From NCBI GenBank assembly GCA_008694505.1, contig VZDJ01004378.1:2179758-2243757 (forward strand): 64,000 nt of DNA. Reading direction: 5' to 3'. Position 1 is the first letter of the stretch; each line of letters starts with the position of its first letter. The notes under the pieces are model-generated. The model was given only the letters and a program-made list of their open reading frames with translations. It searched no databases and was not told the origin of the DNA. Below are positions 12,529-26,023 of the stretch, in pieces. Position numbers and translations under genes: made by a program. This stretch comes from Cyanoderma ruficeps (Eukaryota > Chordata > Aves > Passeriformes > Timaliidae).

Positions 12529-13648
12529 AGGCTTTTATACTTGTTTACATACATTTAACATTAAGAAACACTTCATATCCACTAGGCATCAAAATTTCCA
12601 ATTGCATACTACAAAAGGCAGTGCTGAAGAATCCCAGAAACTGTTTTCTCCTTTTGGTGTGAACATTTCTCTTTTTTTGTGATTGAGGAGAGAAGAAAAT
12701 TAATATCCACATTTAATATCCTCCATGTACTGGAGAGCAATAACCCACATGCCTGGACGTTCAAACCAAAGTGCTGATAGTGGATTTTTAGTACTTGTCT
12801 CATTTTATTAAAAAGCAAAAGGATGCAAATCTCCCTTTCAAAAGAACAGAGAAACAACTAGACTACTGAAGGCTTCTTGAAATAGCACCTTTAATCAGTC
12901 CTGTTATGTGAAACTTGTAGTAATTTCAGTAAAATTTGATGTAGTTTGATGCAGCTTATCAAAACATTTAATAATTGCAAAATATAAGATCAAGCACCTT
13001 TAAAACACCACACTTTCCAGAAAGACATAGAAACAAGCTGAGGCACTAGGTATTATCAGACACACCTTTGTACATTTTTTGGAAGATTTACCATGGGAGA
13101 CGCAGATTGAGAAAGGCTGACTTTCAGCAAGGCAATGATGTACAGCCAAACACGCAAGAACTCACGTAGTCTCAGCTGTGGGAGCACTAACCCTGGCCAG
13201 GCAGAGGCTTTCTGAAACCACCCTAGCAATACCCACAAAAACCCACTTCTGACTACTTTCAGAACATATGCTCTGTTATTCACATAATTGGTTTAAAATT
13301 CCACAGCAAAATTACTCTGCAATTACTTGCTTTCAGTGAGTCCACGTCTTACTTTCACATTCCCCACAGGACCCACCTTTGTTCCTCAGTGATACTCATT
13401 TTGCCTGATGTGCATTTCTAAATAAGCTTAAATAGTGGCTATTTCTGTGTTATTTTATGCTTTTTCCTACATCTCAAAAAACCATGATTTTAGATACATA
13501 AATGAGTCTGCAAAGGCAGAATGTACATTTTTGGTTTAGAAGAGCTGTTTTCACTTTTATTCATTCTGTAGCACACATGCATGGAAAACTGTATTTTGAT
13601 TCTTCCTTTCCCCATTTGTTTTTAAGGGAAAATGAAACACAGAAGCAT

Positions 13649-13730
13649 CCAAAAAATGAACAACACTTCCCCCCCCCCCACCACCAAAACAAAACACTGC
13701 TAAAAAACCTTAACAAAACCCCTCCAAAAC
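13649..13730. repeat. A/C-rich low-complexity tract with an 11-base C run
   Basis: The C run occupies 13669-13679 and is followed by CCACCAAAACAAAACA-type sequence. It is strongly strand-asymmetric (A and C on the + strand). Homopolymers of this length are also prone to length error in sequencing. Confidence 0.75.
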
Positions 13731-15810
13731 TGGCATGAGGCCAGATATTAGTTAAACACTAGAATACAGTTGTTTCCTCAACTTGGCTCTTCCAAAATTT
13801 TGTTTTCCCCTCCCACTGCTTCCTTTTTCTTTGGTGCCAGGCAGGAGACACGTGTTTCTCTTGCTGGAAAGGGTAAGTGTTGTCTTCCCAAAAGTTCAGT
13901 CTAGGGACAATGATTACTGGTAACTGTGAGGAAGGCGGCACGCAGGATCCCAGCGTCTCTCCTTCCCCTCCAGGCTTGTGCCAGGCTGGAACCAGAGGTC
14001 TCAGTGGCAGCGCCTCCAGGAGCATCTCAAGCACTAAGAAAGCTGCCAAAATTGATTCAAACCACTTTGCAGCTGAAGAACAGACCGAGAACCATGTTTG
14101 TGCAACCCCTCTATCAATTTTGCTTCAGATGTCTTTGGCCACTTGAGAATAAAGAAGGTTTTACATGCTGGTTTCTGAGAAGCCAAGCCAACACACGCTA
14201 ATCAATGTGAACAGGTCCTGGAAAAGAAGCTGATCAAATCTCTCCGATCATCCTCAGAGTCACAGTCAAACCCACACACCTTTGAGATTCAGGTCAGCCA
14301 CACAGCTGCTCAGCATCCCCTGGGAGACTCAGAATGTAAGTGCAAAATTAGGGCAAACACTAGCACAGCAGTAGGCTGCAGCATGTTGCTGGCAGAGGCA
14401 CAAACCTGCTCCTCTACCCAGCACACCATCTATAAATAGGCTTATGAATACAGACTGTCTGCCAAGCTATTCTTGCTTTTTTTTTCTTTGCTAATTTTTA
14501 ATGCCTCTTGCAAGACTGACTCCTAGAAGTTTTATCTCCATTAGTAGTAATAAACACTTATTAAATGCTCCAGCAATGTCTGAAAGTCTTGATAAATAGC
14601 AACAAATTTGTCCAGAAAACCAGAATGTAATTTTGCATTTAGAAAACTCTATTGTATTAAAAAAGAAGGAAGAAATGAGCTTACCTGAAAACAGAAAATT
14701 CACATGAAAAATCTGTGTGCGCACCACAGCTTGGGAAACAAGAACCCACTTCTTCTGGGACTTCAGGAGGAGACAAGGCGGTGTCAGTGCTTACTCTTGC
14801 TCAGCTGTGCTTCTGGGGGTACCTACTGAGCCCCAGAACTGAGCCCTGGGCTGTCCTCCTCACTCTTCGCACCTGGAACAACAAGACAGGCTCTGAGCTC
14901 CCTCCTGCAGGAGCAGCACAATATCCCACACCCCAGGCACAGAGAGGGAGGCTCACACCGCCTGACCCCTGCAGACTCAGTGCAGCCTTAGAGAAGGGGA
15001 AACCCATTGCAGCTGCCTCTTTTGATAAGCATGGTTCTCTGCTCTTCTCCACATAAGGTGCCCTCTCCAGATACCCTGGGGACATGCAAAGCAGTAGAAA
15101 GCTACCTACAGAGCATCCCAACTCTCCCTTGGAGGCACCACTTTTCTATATGACAACAGTAGCCCCATAACAAACCTGCTAAAGCCCAGACTACAGCAAG
15201 AACACTTTATGGTAAGAATTTTGTTTTGAGCTGCCAGTTTTTGGGTGATTGAACCAGCCAGGAATAGTTTCAAACAGGGACATTAACCAAGGACTTAAAT
15301 TACTTTGTACTTTCATCTGGTATCACTCTCTTGTATCTGTTTTTTCCCTTTCCTTCTCAATCCTTACATATTTCACCATCCATTTTCAAGGATGGATGAC
15401 TAAATGAAGCCCTTTATTAAGGCTCAGTTTTCAAAAGCAATGTCACCTTCCAGTTTCCCTTTGCTTCAGAAATTAGCTTCTAGGGGCATATTCTTGAAAA
15501 ACCTACATCTATACTTATTTAAACTTTCTGGGGAATAATTGAGTATGGAAAGTAAGGTTTAGCCTGATTAAATTTCTATTTCCATCTAGAAATAAAGGGA
15601 AATACATAGTAAAGAACTAGGAGAGCTTGAGCCTCCCTATATTTTTAAACTTCTGAAATATGAAGACAAAGGAGACATATTACAATAAATTTTGTTTCCT
15701 TTCCTAAGTTTCCAAGAAACTTATGACCGTATTTTTAAGTTTTGAGCTATGTAGAGATGACTGCTAAATACTTTATATGTTCTGAGCTAGGTGATCTTAC
15801 TGGCCCCAAT

Positions 15811-15872
15811 TTGAGCCATAGGACTACATGACCTCTGGTGGTCCCTTCCAAACCAAGTTACCTTATTTTTTC
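15811..15872 (+). mobile_element. CR1 LINE 3' tail fragment
   Basis: The sequence GGACTACATGACCTCTGGTG followed by GTCCCTTCCAAACCAAG matches the conserved end of CR1 3' untranslated regions (ggact-aGATGAcct-...-GGTCCCTTCCAACCC). Only the last 60 or so bases are recognisable. A few preceding bases (from about 15785) may belong to the same copy. The terminal short repeats of CR1 are not clear. This is a severely 5'-truncated, old insertion. Confidence 0.7.
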
Positions 15873-18800
15873 CAAAGGGAACAAAGACTAGTTTATGCTT
15901 TTCAGAAACATAACCAACTCTTTTTTTTATATTTCCACCACTTTTACTGTATGCATCTTCTCCAACAAGGAACCTTTCAACAGTCCAAATCTATATGCAT
16001 TTTTTTAATGAAAACTCTTTAAAAGTTATTTCAATCTCAAATTATCCAAAGTATCTTGTCACACATCACAAACTGAAAGGATTTAATGCATTTAGGTTAA
16101 ACTACCTGGTAAGAAAACTGAGAGAATGCATCCTAAGTCCTCCACTAGGTAACACTAAAGGAGCTGGGGGTAAAACACAGTGGTGGTATTTTCTGTAGAA
16201 GAAACTCCAACTTTACTGTAATATATTTTCTAGCTATAATTCTGAAGGCAGGGCACTATTTTTTAAATCAGCTCTCATGCCACATGGCTGTCAGCCCAGT
16301 CTGCAGTGAAAGCAGCGGAATCCCTTGCACACTCCTCACCTCTCCCTGCCAGCACCAGCCTCCAGTAACACCTTCCTGTGGCAAGGCCCAAGGTCAGGCA
16401 CAAGTCCACATCTCCTGTGGATCATCACACAGCCACTTTTCAGCCCTCCAGCTGCCTCCATCATGTCCGTGGGTCAAACCTTTCAGCTGCCTAACAGGTC
16501 TGCTCCACAGTAAAAAGCTGATTTTGCAGAGTCTCTTGGAAGATAAACATTCTGAGGCTTTTTTCCCAAAAAAAATCTTAAGCATGTGTGTTTCTTGATT
16601 AATACTAAACAAAAAGAAAACCCTCGTGCAATACAGCAAGATCTTTATCTGTTTCTCTCTGTACCTGCTCTCAGCAGAGAGGAATAGAGACATTATTTAA
16701 TAGCTAAGATATCGGGGAATGAAGTACGGGATTTCTAGTCCTAAAATACCACAAAGACAAGATATTAAAATTAAACAGTCTTTTTCCATCATAAAGGTGA
16801 AGGAATGTCATACAGGGTTGGAAATTTCTCCTCAAATTTAAGTGAGCTTTATTCCTGTTGCTCCGACATTTCTGTCATCCCAGTTTTCTCCCTTCCCCTT
16901 CTCCAAGAATGGCAAATGCCTTCTCTCTTAACCCCAGCAACACGCTGGCCATCAGACTCTATCACTGCTTCTGCTGCAAGGGAACACTGAGACAGGAAAG
17001 GGGTAATCTCAGAAAACCACTCACGTGGGTCTACCCAGTAAGTGGATACATACCTTTCCTTCTCTCATTTTTCCAGAATCACAGGTACTTCTCTTTTCTA
17101 ATAAAATTATTTCAAATAAACTAATACTATAGCCATTTTTAAAGTTGACCCTTAGCCTCAAACAGAGTCTAAAAGAGACTGTTGTTAGACATGAAGAGCT
17201 TTTTCTTCAGCATGCCCATAGTTTGCTTCAAAGCTCATTGTTTAAATAGGAACAGTTGACATGCAAAGTCAAATTTAAGGATCCTGGGAATAGCTGTGCA
17301 TGATGGGCAGCTGGCAGGCAGGTCTATGGAAAGGATGCAGTTCTGCACATGAAGTCACAAGAGTGAGATTCCTAATTATATGCAGTAACCAAGGCATGGA
17401 AGAAAAACCAGTTCATCAGTTAGCATCCAGCAGCACAGTGAGGAAGCTTTGTTCCCTTCTCTGGAAAGAGGACAGTCGATAGTGCTCATATCAAAGCCTG
17501 GATCCACAGCCCTCCAGGCTTAATTAGAAAATCATGAAGAGTACAAAATGGCATTGGACACAAAAAATGATCATTTTTCAAGTAAATTTAGTGGAGTGAG
17601 CACTCTTACATTTACAATCCACACTCCCTCATCCACCCTTTTCCCTCGTTAATGATACAGAGTTGGCTGCAGATGCAACAAAACCTGTCAGCAACTGCAG
17701 GGTGTCCTAAAGCAAGTCTTGCCTATTATTTCAGCTATATAGATGAAGGTCGCTGACACTGCTAACACCTCTGACATTTTATAATCAATTGCCAACATTT
17801 ACAGAGGAGAAAGTACCACTAGCTTTGAACGCACTCAGAAAGAAAGAAATTCTTCTCAATTAATTTGAAGCTTGCTCTCTCTGAGCCAAAACATGAAACA
17901 CGAGGCAACCTAACAAGTCAAATATTAGTGAGACTGTTTTCTGGCAGCCAATGCCTTATTCTGTTTGTATATAAACAATTGTAGTTTATCTATCTCTTCA
18001 AAATAACTGCAGAATGAATCATCATAAGGACAGTGTCAGAGAAAACTGCCAAATACTTGTAGCTGAAGAAAAATAATAATTTAACTTTAAAGCAACTATG
18101 AATATCAGACTATCAGCATGTTGCTAACACCAAATTCCTATTGGAGAAATCTAGTATTTTGTGGATTAGACTCTTGGAAGATGAAAGGGGCTGACCTTTA
18201 CCTATACCTTGGCTGCCGGTAAAGAATGATGAAGTTCTTGCTGTACACTGCACATTCACCTCATGCCTGCTTTTCAGAGCAGGAACAGAGATTGCTGCCT
18301 TTTAAACTAGCCATACGCTGACTTTTTGCCAGCTGCAATATTCCACTGCTATAGCTAAGGATGGAGGGCTAAGGAAGAGATTTTCAAACAATACGTTGTA
18401 AAGGGTCCACAAGTCCTGTCTGATTTATAAACTGTCAATGTGCTTGATGAGTTCAGCAGCTGGAAAGCCCTGGATTTGACATTGCTGCCCTTACTCAATA
18501 GTTCAAAGCAATCATTTTGAGTTAATACAAGGCCTCAGAGAACACTGGGATCTCTAACTTAAGACCTCCTAAAGACCTATATTTTGGTCAACATTCTTGG
18601 TCCTGACAGCCCTTCTCACCATCCAGCTCCTAATTCAAATGGAATTAGCTTTTCACAGGAGTTCATTGCTGTATGTTGCAATATTTGCATCAAATACAAT
18701 TGCCAAAGGCACTCCAATTTTCACTAGTAGTTATCATTAGGAGGAAAAAAAAAGTATTTTTGTCCAAAAAAAGCTATTTCCTGGTGTTTAGCATAGGCAG

Positions 18801-20247
18801 GATAACGGTCACAGGCAGCATCTTGGCTCAGCAGGCAAGAGTAGTAGGTGGTAAATGAGAGTGCTGGGGAGGGGACAGATCTTTTTCCAGGGGGGAGAGG
18901 GGCAGTGGAGGCACCCTGATGGCAGTAGATTTATGCATCCACTCTTGTCAGACTAGGAGGAGGGAATCATTATGCAGGGCCAGCTGCAGGGGTGTGCACT
19001 GCTGTCGGGAAAAATTAGAAGTCTAGCAATGAACTATAAAGAAGGGAGAAGTGACAGAGTGAATGAAAACTCCATGATAAACCCATTTAGGCTTTTTTTC
19101 TCCCTGGGATGAAATATGAAGCATAATCTCTTTGGCACATTTGCCGGCAGAGACTCAAACAAATGCCTAGGTGCACTCAGACACATGGCCCAGAATGTGG
19201 AATGACAGTGTCCACCCAAAGGACCAAAACTGCACAGGGTATGGAGCAAGAGTCCTTTCTCAGCTCATTCAGCTCAGTCCTGGGGAAGGATCATGGCACA
19301 CTAAGACGCTTTTGGAAGAAATCTCCTCTGCTGCCGAATGCTTTCTTTGTGCAGATACCTTGGAAAGAAAGCTTTTCCATTTGAATACCTTGGGAGAGTG
19401 TGGGGGTCAGGATGGGCACAGAAAAGAGACGACCAGACTATAAAACAGTGAAAAACATCCAAAATAGGGCCCTGGTGTTTCACCCTTATTTGAGAAAATG
19501 GTAACTTTCCAATTTCATGTGGCATTCCTCCCCCTAGGAGAATTTCTGTCTGAGTTGGGGAGGCCTGCATAACTTCTTGTCCTGTTTAAGGCAGAGGTGT
19601 GTTTTTTCTCCTTTGTTAACACATTCAGACATATGAAATATTCCAAATATTTATTCATTGTGCTTGGTTATTAAAAAAAATACGGATTTTCAGTCATACT
19701 GGTATTGGAAAACAAGGGAATAAGGAAAGAGCAGGCAAGGAAAGCAGTGCTCTTTAATACACTCCCAAAAGCCCCTGGTTACAATTCAAGCTCCAAGCCT
19801 AAGAGGGAAAGTGTTTGGTAGCTTTTCCTTCTGCCTGTCCTGACCACTGTTAAAACCTAGGGGTGGCGAAACTCTTTCTGGAATGCTAATGCCTTGCTGA
19901 AAGCCAGAAGGTACAAAATGGGAGCTGTCTGGAGAATGCTTTCCTGGGGAAAAAGGGAGGGAGGGAGGGAAGTACTTCAATATCTTATTTTAAGTTACAC
20001 ATAGGGACCCATAGTGTCAGGCATATTTTTACCAGGAACAGAAGAAATACATTGTCCTAAGCATGCTAACATTGTAAATTCTGCCACTGTACCTCCTTTA
20101 GTGTGAGCTCTTTGAGATCCAGTTTGATGAGAAACGTTTGTTCAATTAAGTGTGTGAGAATCAGTGAAAACAAAAACAAACCAGAAGCAGTTCTACTGTA
20201 AAAGTCCTTCTTTCTACTACACAGCACATTTAGAAACACAGACATTT
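15873..20247. other. Gene-free DNA
   Basis: No supported gene, RNA or recognisable transposon. Small features only: an A run near 16568-16574 and a four-copy GGGA repeat at 19955-19970. Open frames are short and unrecognised. Confidence 0.55.
19955..19970. repeat. (GGGA)4 microsatellite
   Basis: Four perfect copies of GGGA preceded by an A run. Purine-only on this strand. Confidence 0.9.
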
Positions 20248-20309
20248 ATTTAATTCTCTGTAAAATACTTTGAATCCATTTAATTCTCTGTAAAATACTT
20301 TGAATCCAT
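20248..20309. repeat. Perfect two-copy tandem duplication, period 30 bases
   Basis: Positions 20248-20277 and 20278-20307 are identical 30-base units, each starting ATTTAATTCTCTGTAAAATA, and two bases of a third unit follow. Perfect identity in neutral-looking DNA suggests a recent duplication, or one whose length may vary between individuals. Confidence 0.95.
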
Positions 20310-20348
20310 CTGCCTTTTTTAAGGCAGCTCTTCTATCTTCCTGGTGGC

Positions 20349-20400
20349 ATCATCTATCAAGCTATAAATGAAAATAAATCATCTATCATGTATAAATGTT
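20349..20400. repeat. Imperfect two-copy tandem duplication, period about 29 bases
   Basis: ATCATCTATCAAGCTATAAATG at 20349 recurs at 20378 as ATCATCTATCA-TG-TATAAATG with a small indel. The spacing is 29 bases. It lies only 40 bases beyond the 30-base perfect duplication, so the two form a local cluster. Confidence 0.75.
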
Positions 20401-20409
20401 TTTTATGCT

Positions 20410-23400
20410 ACCAGGTGTCAGATTAAGACACCGGTGACCACATTGTAACTACTGGTGTGTTTCACAAGCATTTATACCTGCACCGTGTAGGCCTAAACAG
20501 GTTAAAAAAAGCTCAAATGTATATTAAAAAAAAAATCACCCCCAAACAATGCTGATACACTGTTTCATTAACACTGTGAAAGGTGTAAATGGGGTTCTGA
20601 AGTGAAGAATGGGGTCTTCTGATGACGTAAATGGAAGATATCTACACGTATGAAGGCTCAAAGAACTTAATTCTGAAGGCCACTGCTTGCTCAAAGCTTT
20701 GTGAGAAAACACAGAAATAAACCACAAGATGCTACAGTGAGCAACAGAAATAAAACTGGCAAATTCCTAAACTACAAAACTATATAATTTTCAAAGTGCA
20801 AACAATATTTCTTACAGCTACATGGTTATGTTTCACTTTCTTTTCCTAAGGAAAGTAAGGACAGGCAAATGTATAATTTTGATTCAGGAAAAGCTTTCAT
20901 AGTAAGATACCAAATATATTATGGAAAAGGAACACAGTTATTTATCTGACTTGAAAACAGCACAGTGTCAAGTTAATTTAAAATTCAATTTCAGTTTAAA
21001 GCATTACAAGGAAGAAAGAATCCTGTGTATCATAGGCTGTAAATTGAAACCCTAGCAAGGTTTTTGTCTGCCAACTAGCTGTGTATCAACTATAAAGCCA
21101 GATTGCAGGTGCTTCTTTTAGGAGATTGGGCTGCAAGGCTCACATTCCGAGAAGTTTGTCATTTACTATTCCCAAAGGCGTTTCATTTAAATTTTTTTTA
21201 TAGTCTGTTAGTTAATGGAAAGCTGGCATTACAATAACCTAGAGGTAATTTCAGCAAGGTACAGTACGTGATGCAAAAGCACAGAGGGTCCTACCCTGTG
21301 GAAGTCACCAAGGTGAACATTCACATAAACACATCTTTTACAAAAGCAAACATGCAAAAGCAGTTTGTCTGCAAAAACAGCTTTTGGAATGACAGGAATT
21401 TAATAAATAAATACAGAACTCATGGAGTTTTTTCCCCTTTCTAGAAAATATACCTGCAAAAAAATGTTTCATTTAAACTCTACATAAAACCTTGAACACG
21501 ATGGTTTGAGGGAAGAGGCAGGATAATCCTCCCAGTTTTCTGAGCTGAGGGACAAATAAATCTGATAGAAAGGACATTTAATTCACCCCTGGACTCTGAA
21601 ATGAATGAAAGCCTACTCAGATTTGGTACATATTATAAAAAAACGTGACTCAAGGACAACAGCTAGACTTCCAGCTTCGGAAGGTTCCTGCAAAACACAC
21701 TGACCAGTCTGATCAGAAAGACAAATTCTGCTCAGAAAGGCAGATTCTGCTCCTCAGCCACTAACAGCCCAGTTGGCCAGCAGCCAGGAACAGGGCTGGA
21801 AGGGCATGGAAAACCTGCACCAACAAAGAAAATAAATGTATATCCCTGACCTCTGCTTCTCCAAAAGAAAGGCAAAGAAAAGCTGCCATTTACAGCAGCT
21901 GGGCTACTTTTATTTAGTCACATAGGCCTTGAACCTTCTTGTACAAACACTGTGAAACTTCAAAACCTTGCTGAGGGAGCAGATGAGCACCTTGGAAAGC
22001 TTTAGGTTTGTCAAAGTGGAATTTAAGGTGTGTGCAAATTGGTACTCAGGAAAGGGTAGTATTTGAGGACATGTATTTATCTCCACTGACATATCCACAG
22101 CTGGGAACCAGTATGAACAGCTTCCTCCTGCTGATACATTTCACTTCTTTTTCAAATGGAAAGATGTGGAAAACATTATTAGAGGTGATAGGAAAGTGTT
22201 TTCATACTGCAGTAATGGCTTTTATCCTATCTTTGAAAATGACATAATTTTGTGTAAATTTATCATATATATCCATTATATATAGTTACATTTTTCGCAA
22301 AACAATAATTTCTAAAAATGCTGGAAGATTTAAAAACACTAAGGAGGGAGGAATTTGATACAGCTTGAGATGGAAAAAAAGGCTTTTTCCCTTAGATTTT
22401 TTTAAAATACATCTGGGCCCCTTTCTGCTCCCACAGCAATAATGAATCTGTGGTTATGCCCCTCCCTGCTCCCCTTCAACTCACCACTCAAACCCACACC
22501 ATTTAAATGCCTTATTCACCTTTTTGCCTTGCCATGCATTTTTGGACCTATAGCTCTAAGTAGATTTTGAAACACTTTTGCTGGCACTTAATATGGAAAC
22601 TACCACCACTGCACCAATATTTATACAAATGGTATTACAAAAATACACCATTTGCTCTAACGTACTGCTCTTTCTCTGCTCCCTACTCTAGCAGAAAACA
22701 GAAACAGATTTAGCTAGGTAGTGACCTAGTGAAAAAGGTTTATATCTGAATTATGCAGTGTCCCTTGCAGAGTGGCCAAAAGAAGCCTCAGTTTGCTTAA
22801 ATTTCTGTGGAAACTAAGAACCACTGCTTAAAAAAAAAAAANAAAAAAAAAAAAAGGGGGGGGGGGCAAAAAACCAAAACCCACCAAAATAATTCAAATT
22901 TAAAACCATGCTGCATTTTTTACTAGGAAAATCAGGCCACAGCACAGGGATATTACACACAAAAGGATACAATACTTGCTTTCTTTCCAAGCTGTCCCTG
23001 ACACAGCATGTGACTCTATTCTAATGCCACTTTTTAGTAAAACATTTTTGGATTGCCAGATGTTGCACAACCCAAAGAAGGAGGACTGGAAGCTGGAAAT
23101 TCCAGCTGCTTCAAGATAACTTGCCTTGGACTAAAGCAGCCAGAGATGGAAATGTTCCTCACGTGATGGAAGGAGCCTTCTGTGCAGGACTTGAGGCTTC
23201 AGATTTTTACCAGTGTGATGGAGTTTGGGAATTCAAGTCTTACCAGACTCTGTAGCACTGTCTGATACCATTTGATTGTGATATGGGCAAAACCAACCAG
23301 CAAAGGTGCTCAGAGATGATCATACACAGACACAACAACAGGGTTTTCATAGGAAGGGTTGCAATGTAACCATGGAGTGGGTAAAAGGTTTAAATACTGC

Positions 23401-25329
23401 ATTGAACTCCATCCCACTGCACATGTATGAACAGTGGTGCAGCAGAAGACCAAAAGCAGCCTAAGACTACATTTAATTGTCAATCATTTTCATCTCAAAA
23501 AACTGAAAAGAGATTGTTTTAGAATAATTTCAAATGCTTCAGTTCTTCACCTTACATTTAGTTTGCACACCAAAGTGATAAAAAAGCTTCAAATATTCCA
23601 GTATTATGCGAAAAAAAGTTTAAAGTATTGGTAGAACTTCAGAAAAAAAATCAGAACACCCAAATATATAATCAAATTCTTTGAAGTCACTTTCTGTTCC
23701 ACTAAGACATTTATACTAATTGGTGAGCCCCTCATTTAATCTTTTCATGTACAGATCATTTCTAAACGACTGAGATTTAGGATACATTATTTTAATGCTG
23801 ATGGTGTACCTAATGAGATCAGATTTTTAATAGATTCTAGACATTTACATTAGAGAAAGGCTTTGATAAAAAAATAGGAAGGTAGCTGTGTATCATTAAG
23901 AGTGAGCCTGTTCAGATCATTGTAATCACATTTGCTATTCTTTTTTTATATACCATTACGTGGTATAGGTGAAAATCACAAAAAATATATAAATCCTTGA
24001 TACTAATACAAAATGCCTGCAGGTCCATTTATATCTCATTCTCATAAACACATGCCACTTGTGATTAACTTAACCAGATCTAATTTGGCCAGAAAAAAAT
24101 TAGCTACTTCCTAATTTGTTTATTGACCACTATCAGAAAAACAATTAAACATCTATGTCAGTACTGATATTCTAATTTTAGTATTATCACTTTTTATTCC
24201 ATATCTTGCCTGTGAAATGCATAATTATGGAAAGTAATTATCATCATATATGTATACGTGTCAATAACTACTACCAAAATTCTGCTACTTCATTTTTCTA
24301 CAGAAGTATATCTAGAGCTACTGCAGGTTGCCAGTAAGACTGCAGTGTGTCCATATGTGAGATCATACACAGCCTAAGCAAATGCCGAGGCACATCACCT
24401 TTCAGTAGTATAGCAATCTCAGGCTTGGGCTGATTTTCCTACAGAAATACATCCAACTAGTATTCAGTTTTGAGCCATACCAGAAACACTCCCTCAATAG
24501 ATTCAAGTGCCTTGATCATTTGCAGCAGCTTTATTGAAGTGGCTAACCTGAAAAAATTCAACAGACAATTTTGCTTTATTTCTGTACATTCCTGAGTTTA
24601 TTGGAGCTCCTGTTTCTGTGCACTTCCCTCCTTCACTTGGGTCCAGTCCAAGCCATCCAGGCCTCCCAGGACAGGGAGGAATCCTTGACTCACATTTGGA
24701 GGGTAAATTCATGGTGGGCCTCTGGCGTTTAGTATAGGCAGCATGAGATCACCTGCACTGCTGCTCTTTCCAGTCTGATGGCACTCAGGTCTCTGTATAA
24801 AGTACTGTTTGTTCAGAAAGAAACCAATGTGAAGAGAAGCCTGGCCACATCAGGGAGTTAACAGATCTCCAGCTCACAAGGAGTCATGCGCCTCCTGCAC
24901 GAAAGCCCTGGAAGAGTTTCCCTGCCTGCTCAGCCAAGCCTTGAGACTGTCTGGGAGATGTCATTTGCTGCAGTTTGAAGTTCTTTTACTACAGTTCACA
25001 TAAAAGTAGGAAATATCTATAGTTCCTCTATAGGAAAAACTGTCTTTAGAACCTACAGTGGTATTTCATCACTTCACTTATTCAGCCCGGAGGACAAAGC
25101 CCAAGAGAGCTCAGAGAAAGAGATGCACATGCAGTCAGTCAATACCACAATCCCTGATGATGCTATGTGTCCCCAAAGCACTTGTGGTTGTCCATATTGA
25201 TTTACCTGCTGAGGGAACCCCTATTCTATACCTATAACCCAACTGTTACTGCAGAGACAATTGAAAGGTAAATGTAGACAGAGTTCTGTATGTTCCCAGC
25301 AGTCTTTCAAGTATTTTCCACAGATTTAG
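20410..25329. other. Gene-free AT-rich DNA with a homopolymer junction
   Basis: No frame looks like an exon. The only marked structure is the A-run/G-run at 22830-22866. The 23500-24300 part is particularly AT-rich. No transposon was recognised, though old ones may be beyond recognition by eye. Confidence 0.55.
22830..22866. repeat. A26 run with one N, joined to an 11-base G run
   Basis: An A run occupies 22830-22855, broken only by the ambiguous base N at 22842, and passes directly into a G run at 22856-22866. A/C-rich sequence follows. The N shows that the assembler or base caller could not resolve the homopolymer, so its length should not be trusted. Confidence 0.95.
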
Positions 25330-26023
25330 TGTCCTGGGTTATAGTCTATTCAATTTCATCTGCTGAAAAACAGTTGGGGGCGGGTGCCTTTTGATAATGG
25401 GCCAACGGTCAGTATCAGGTAGAGCATTGTTCTTATCTTTAATGGGCCATTAACACTCTTCCCAAGCGTCTCCCCTTCCCAACACATACCTACATCCTAG
25501 CGTACCTATTGTGTGATGCTCCACCCCGTGGGAGGAGCCAGCCATTTTTACCTGGATAAAGCTGGAACTTTAAACGAGCACAGGGTCTTGCTTCATCCGA
25601 TTACGGGAGGAAGGCTGGACCCTTCTCACCACCTCAGGACCCCTTTCTTTTCTGCTACTGGATCATTTTCTGCCTCAGCGGAGCTGTACCTGCCATTCCA
25701 GGAGGACTCACTTTTGGACTGCTTTCCACACCCTGACTAACAAGGTTGTAGCTTTGACCCTGTCAGGACTTTTCAAAATTGTTGTTTGTTGGTTTGCTGG
25801 TTTGGTGGGGTGGTTTTGTTTTCTTTTTTTTTTCCTTTTTCTTTTCTACCACATTTGTATTCTTATATTCTTAGTAAAAAGCTGTTATTCCTACTCCCAA
25901 ATCTTTGCCTGAGAGCCGTTAATTGCAAAATTAGAACTTGGCGGGGGGTGAGGGGTTTACATCCTCTATTCTAAGGGGAACCCCAGTTTCCCTGGCAGAT
26001 ACCTGTCTTTCTAAACCAAGACA
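25330..26023 (+). mobile_element. Solo LTR of an avian ERVL-type endogenous retrovirus, with target-site duplication
   Basis: The element starts TGTCCTGGGTT (25330) and ends AAACCAAGACA (26023), inverted imperfect copies with the TG...CA ends of retroviral LTRs. It is flanked by the direct repeat TTTAG (25325-25329 and 26024-26028), a 5-base target-site duplication as expected for ERVL-group integration in birds. Inside are a TATA-like GATAAA (25555-25560), a pyrimidine-rich T stretch (about 25818-25848), an AGTAAA polyadenylation-like signal (25873-25878), and a 3' part with CTTTGCCTGAGAGCC and GGGGTTTACAT blocks that I recognise from passerine and other avian LTRs. No gag, pol or env sequence adjoins it, so it is a solo LTR left by recombination between the two ends of a provirus. 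Length is 694 bases. Intact ends and duplication suggest it is younger than the CR1 pieces here. Confidence 0.9.

Larger units (their letters stand above)
11633..15810. other. Gene-free DNA with A/C-rich patches and a GC-richer block near 14750-15120
   Basis: Short overlapping frames only, none recognised. The block around 14750-15120 is richer in G+C and gives roughly 105-113-codon frames on both strands. That symmetry is typical of composition rather than coding. Low-complexity patches are listed separately. Confidence 0.55.

Noticed and set aside
25513..25974. Two short + strand frames inside the LTR
   Set aside because: They lie within the solo LTR, which is regulatory, non-coding DNA. 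The second is driven by a T-rich tract.
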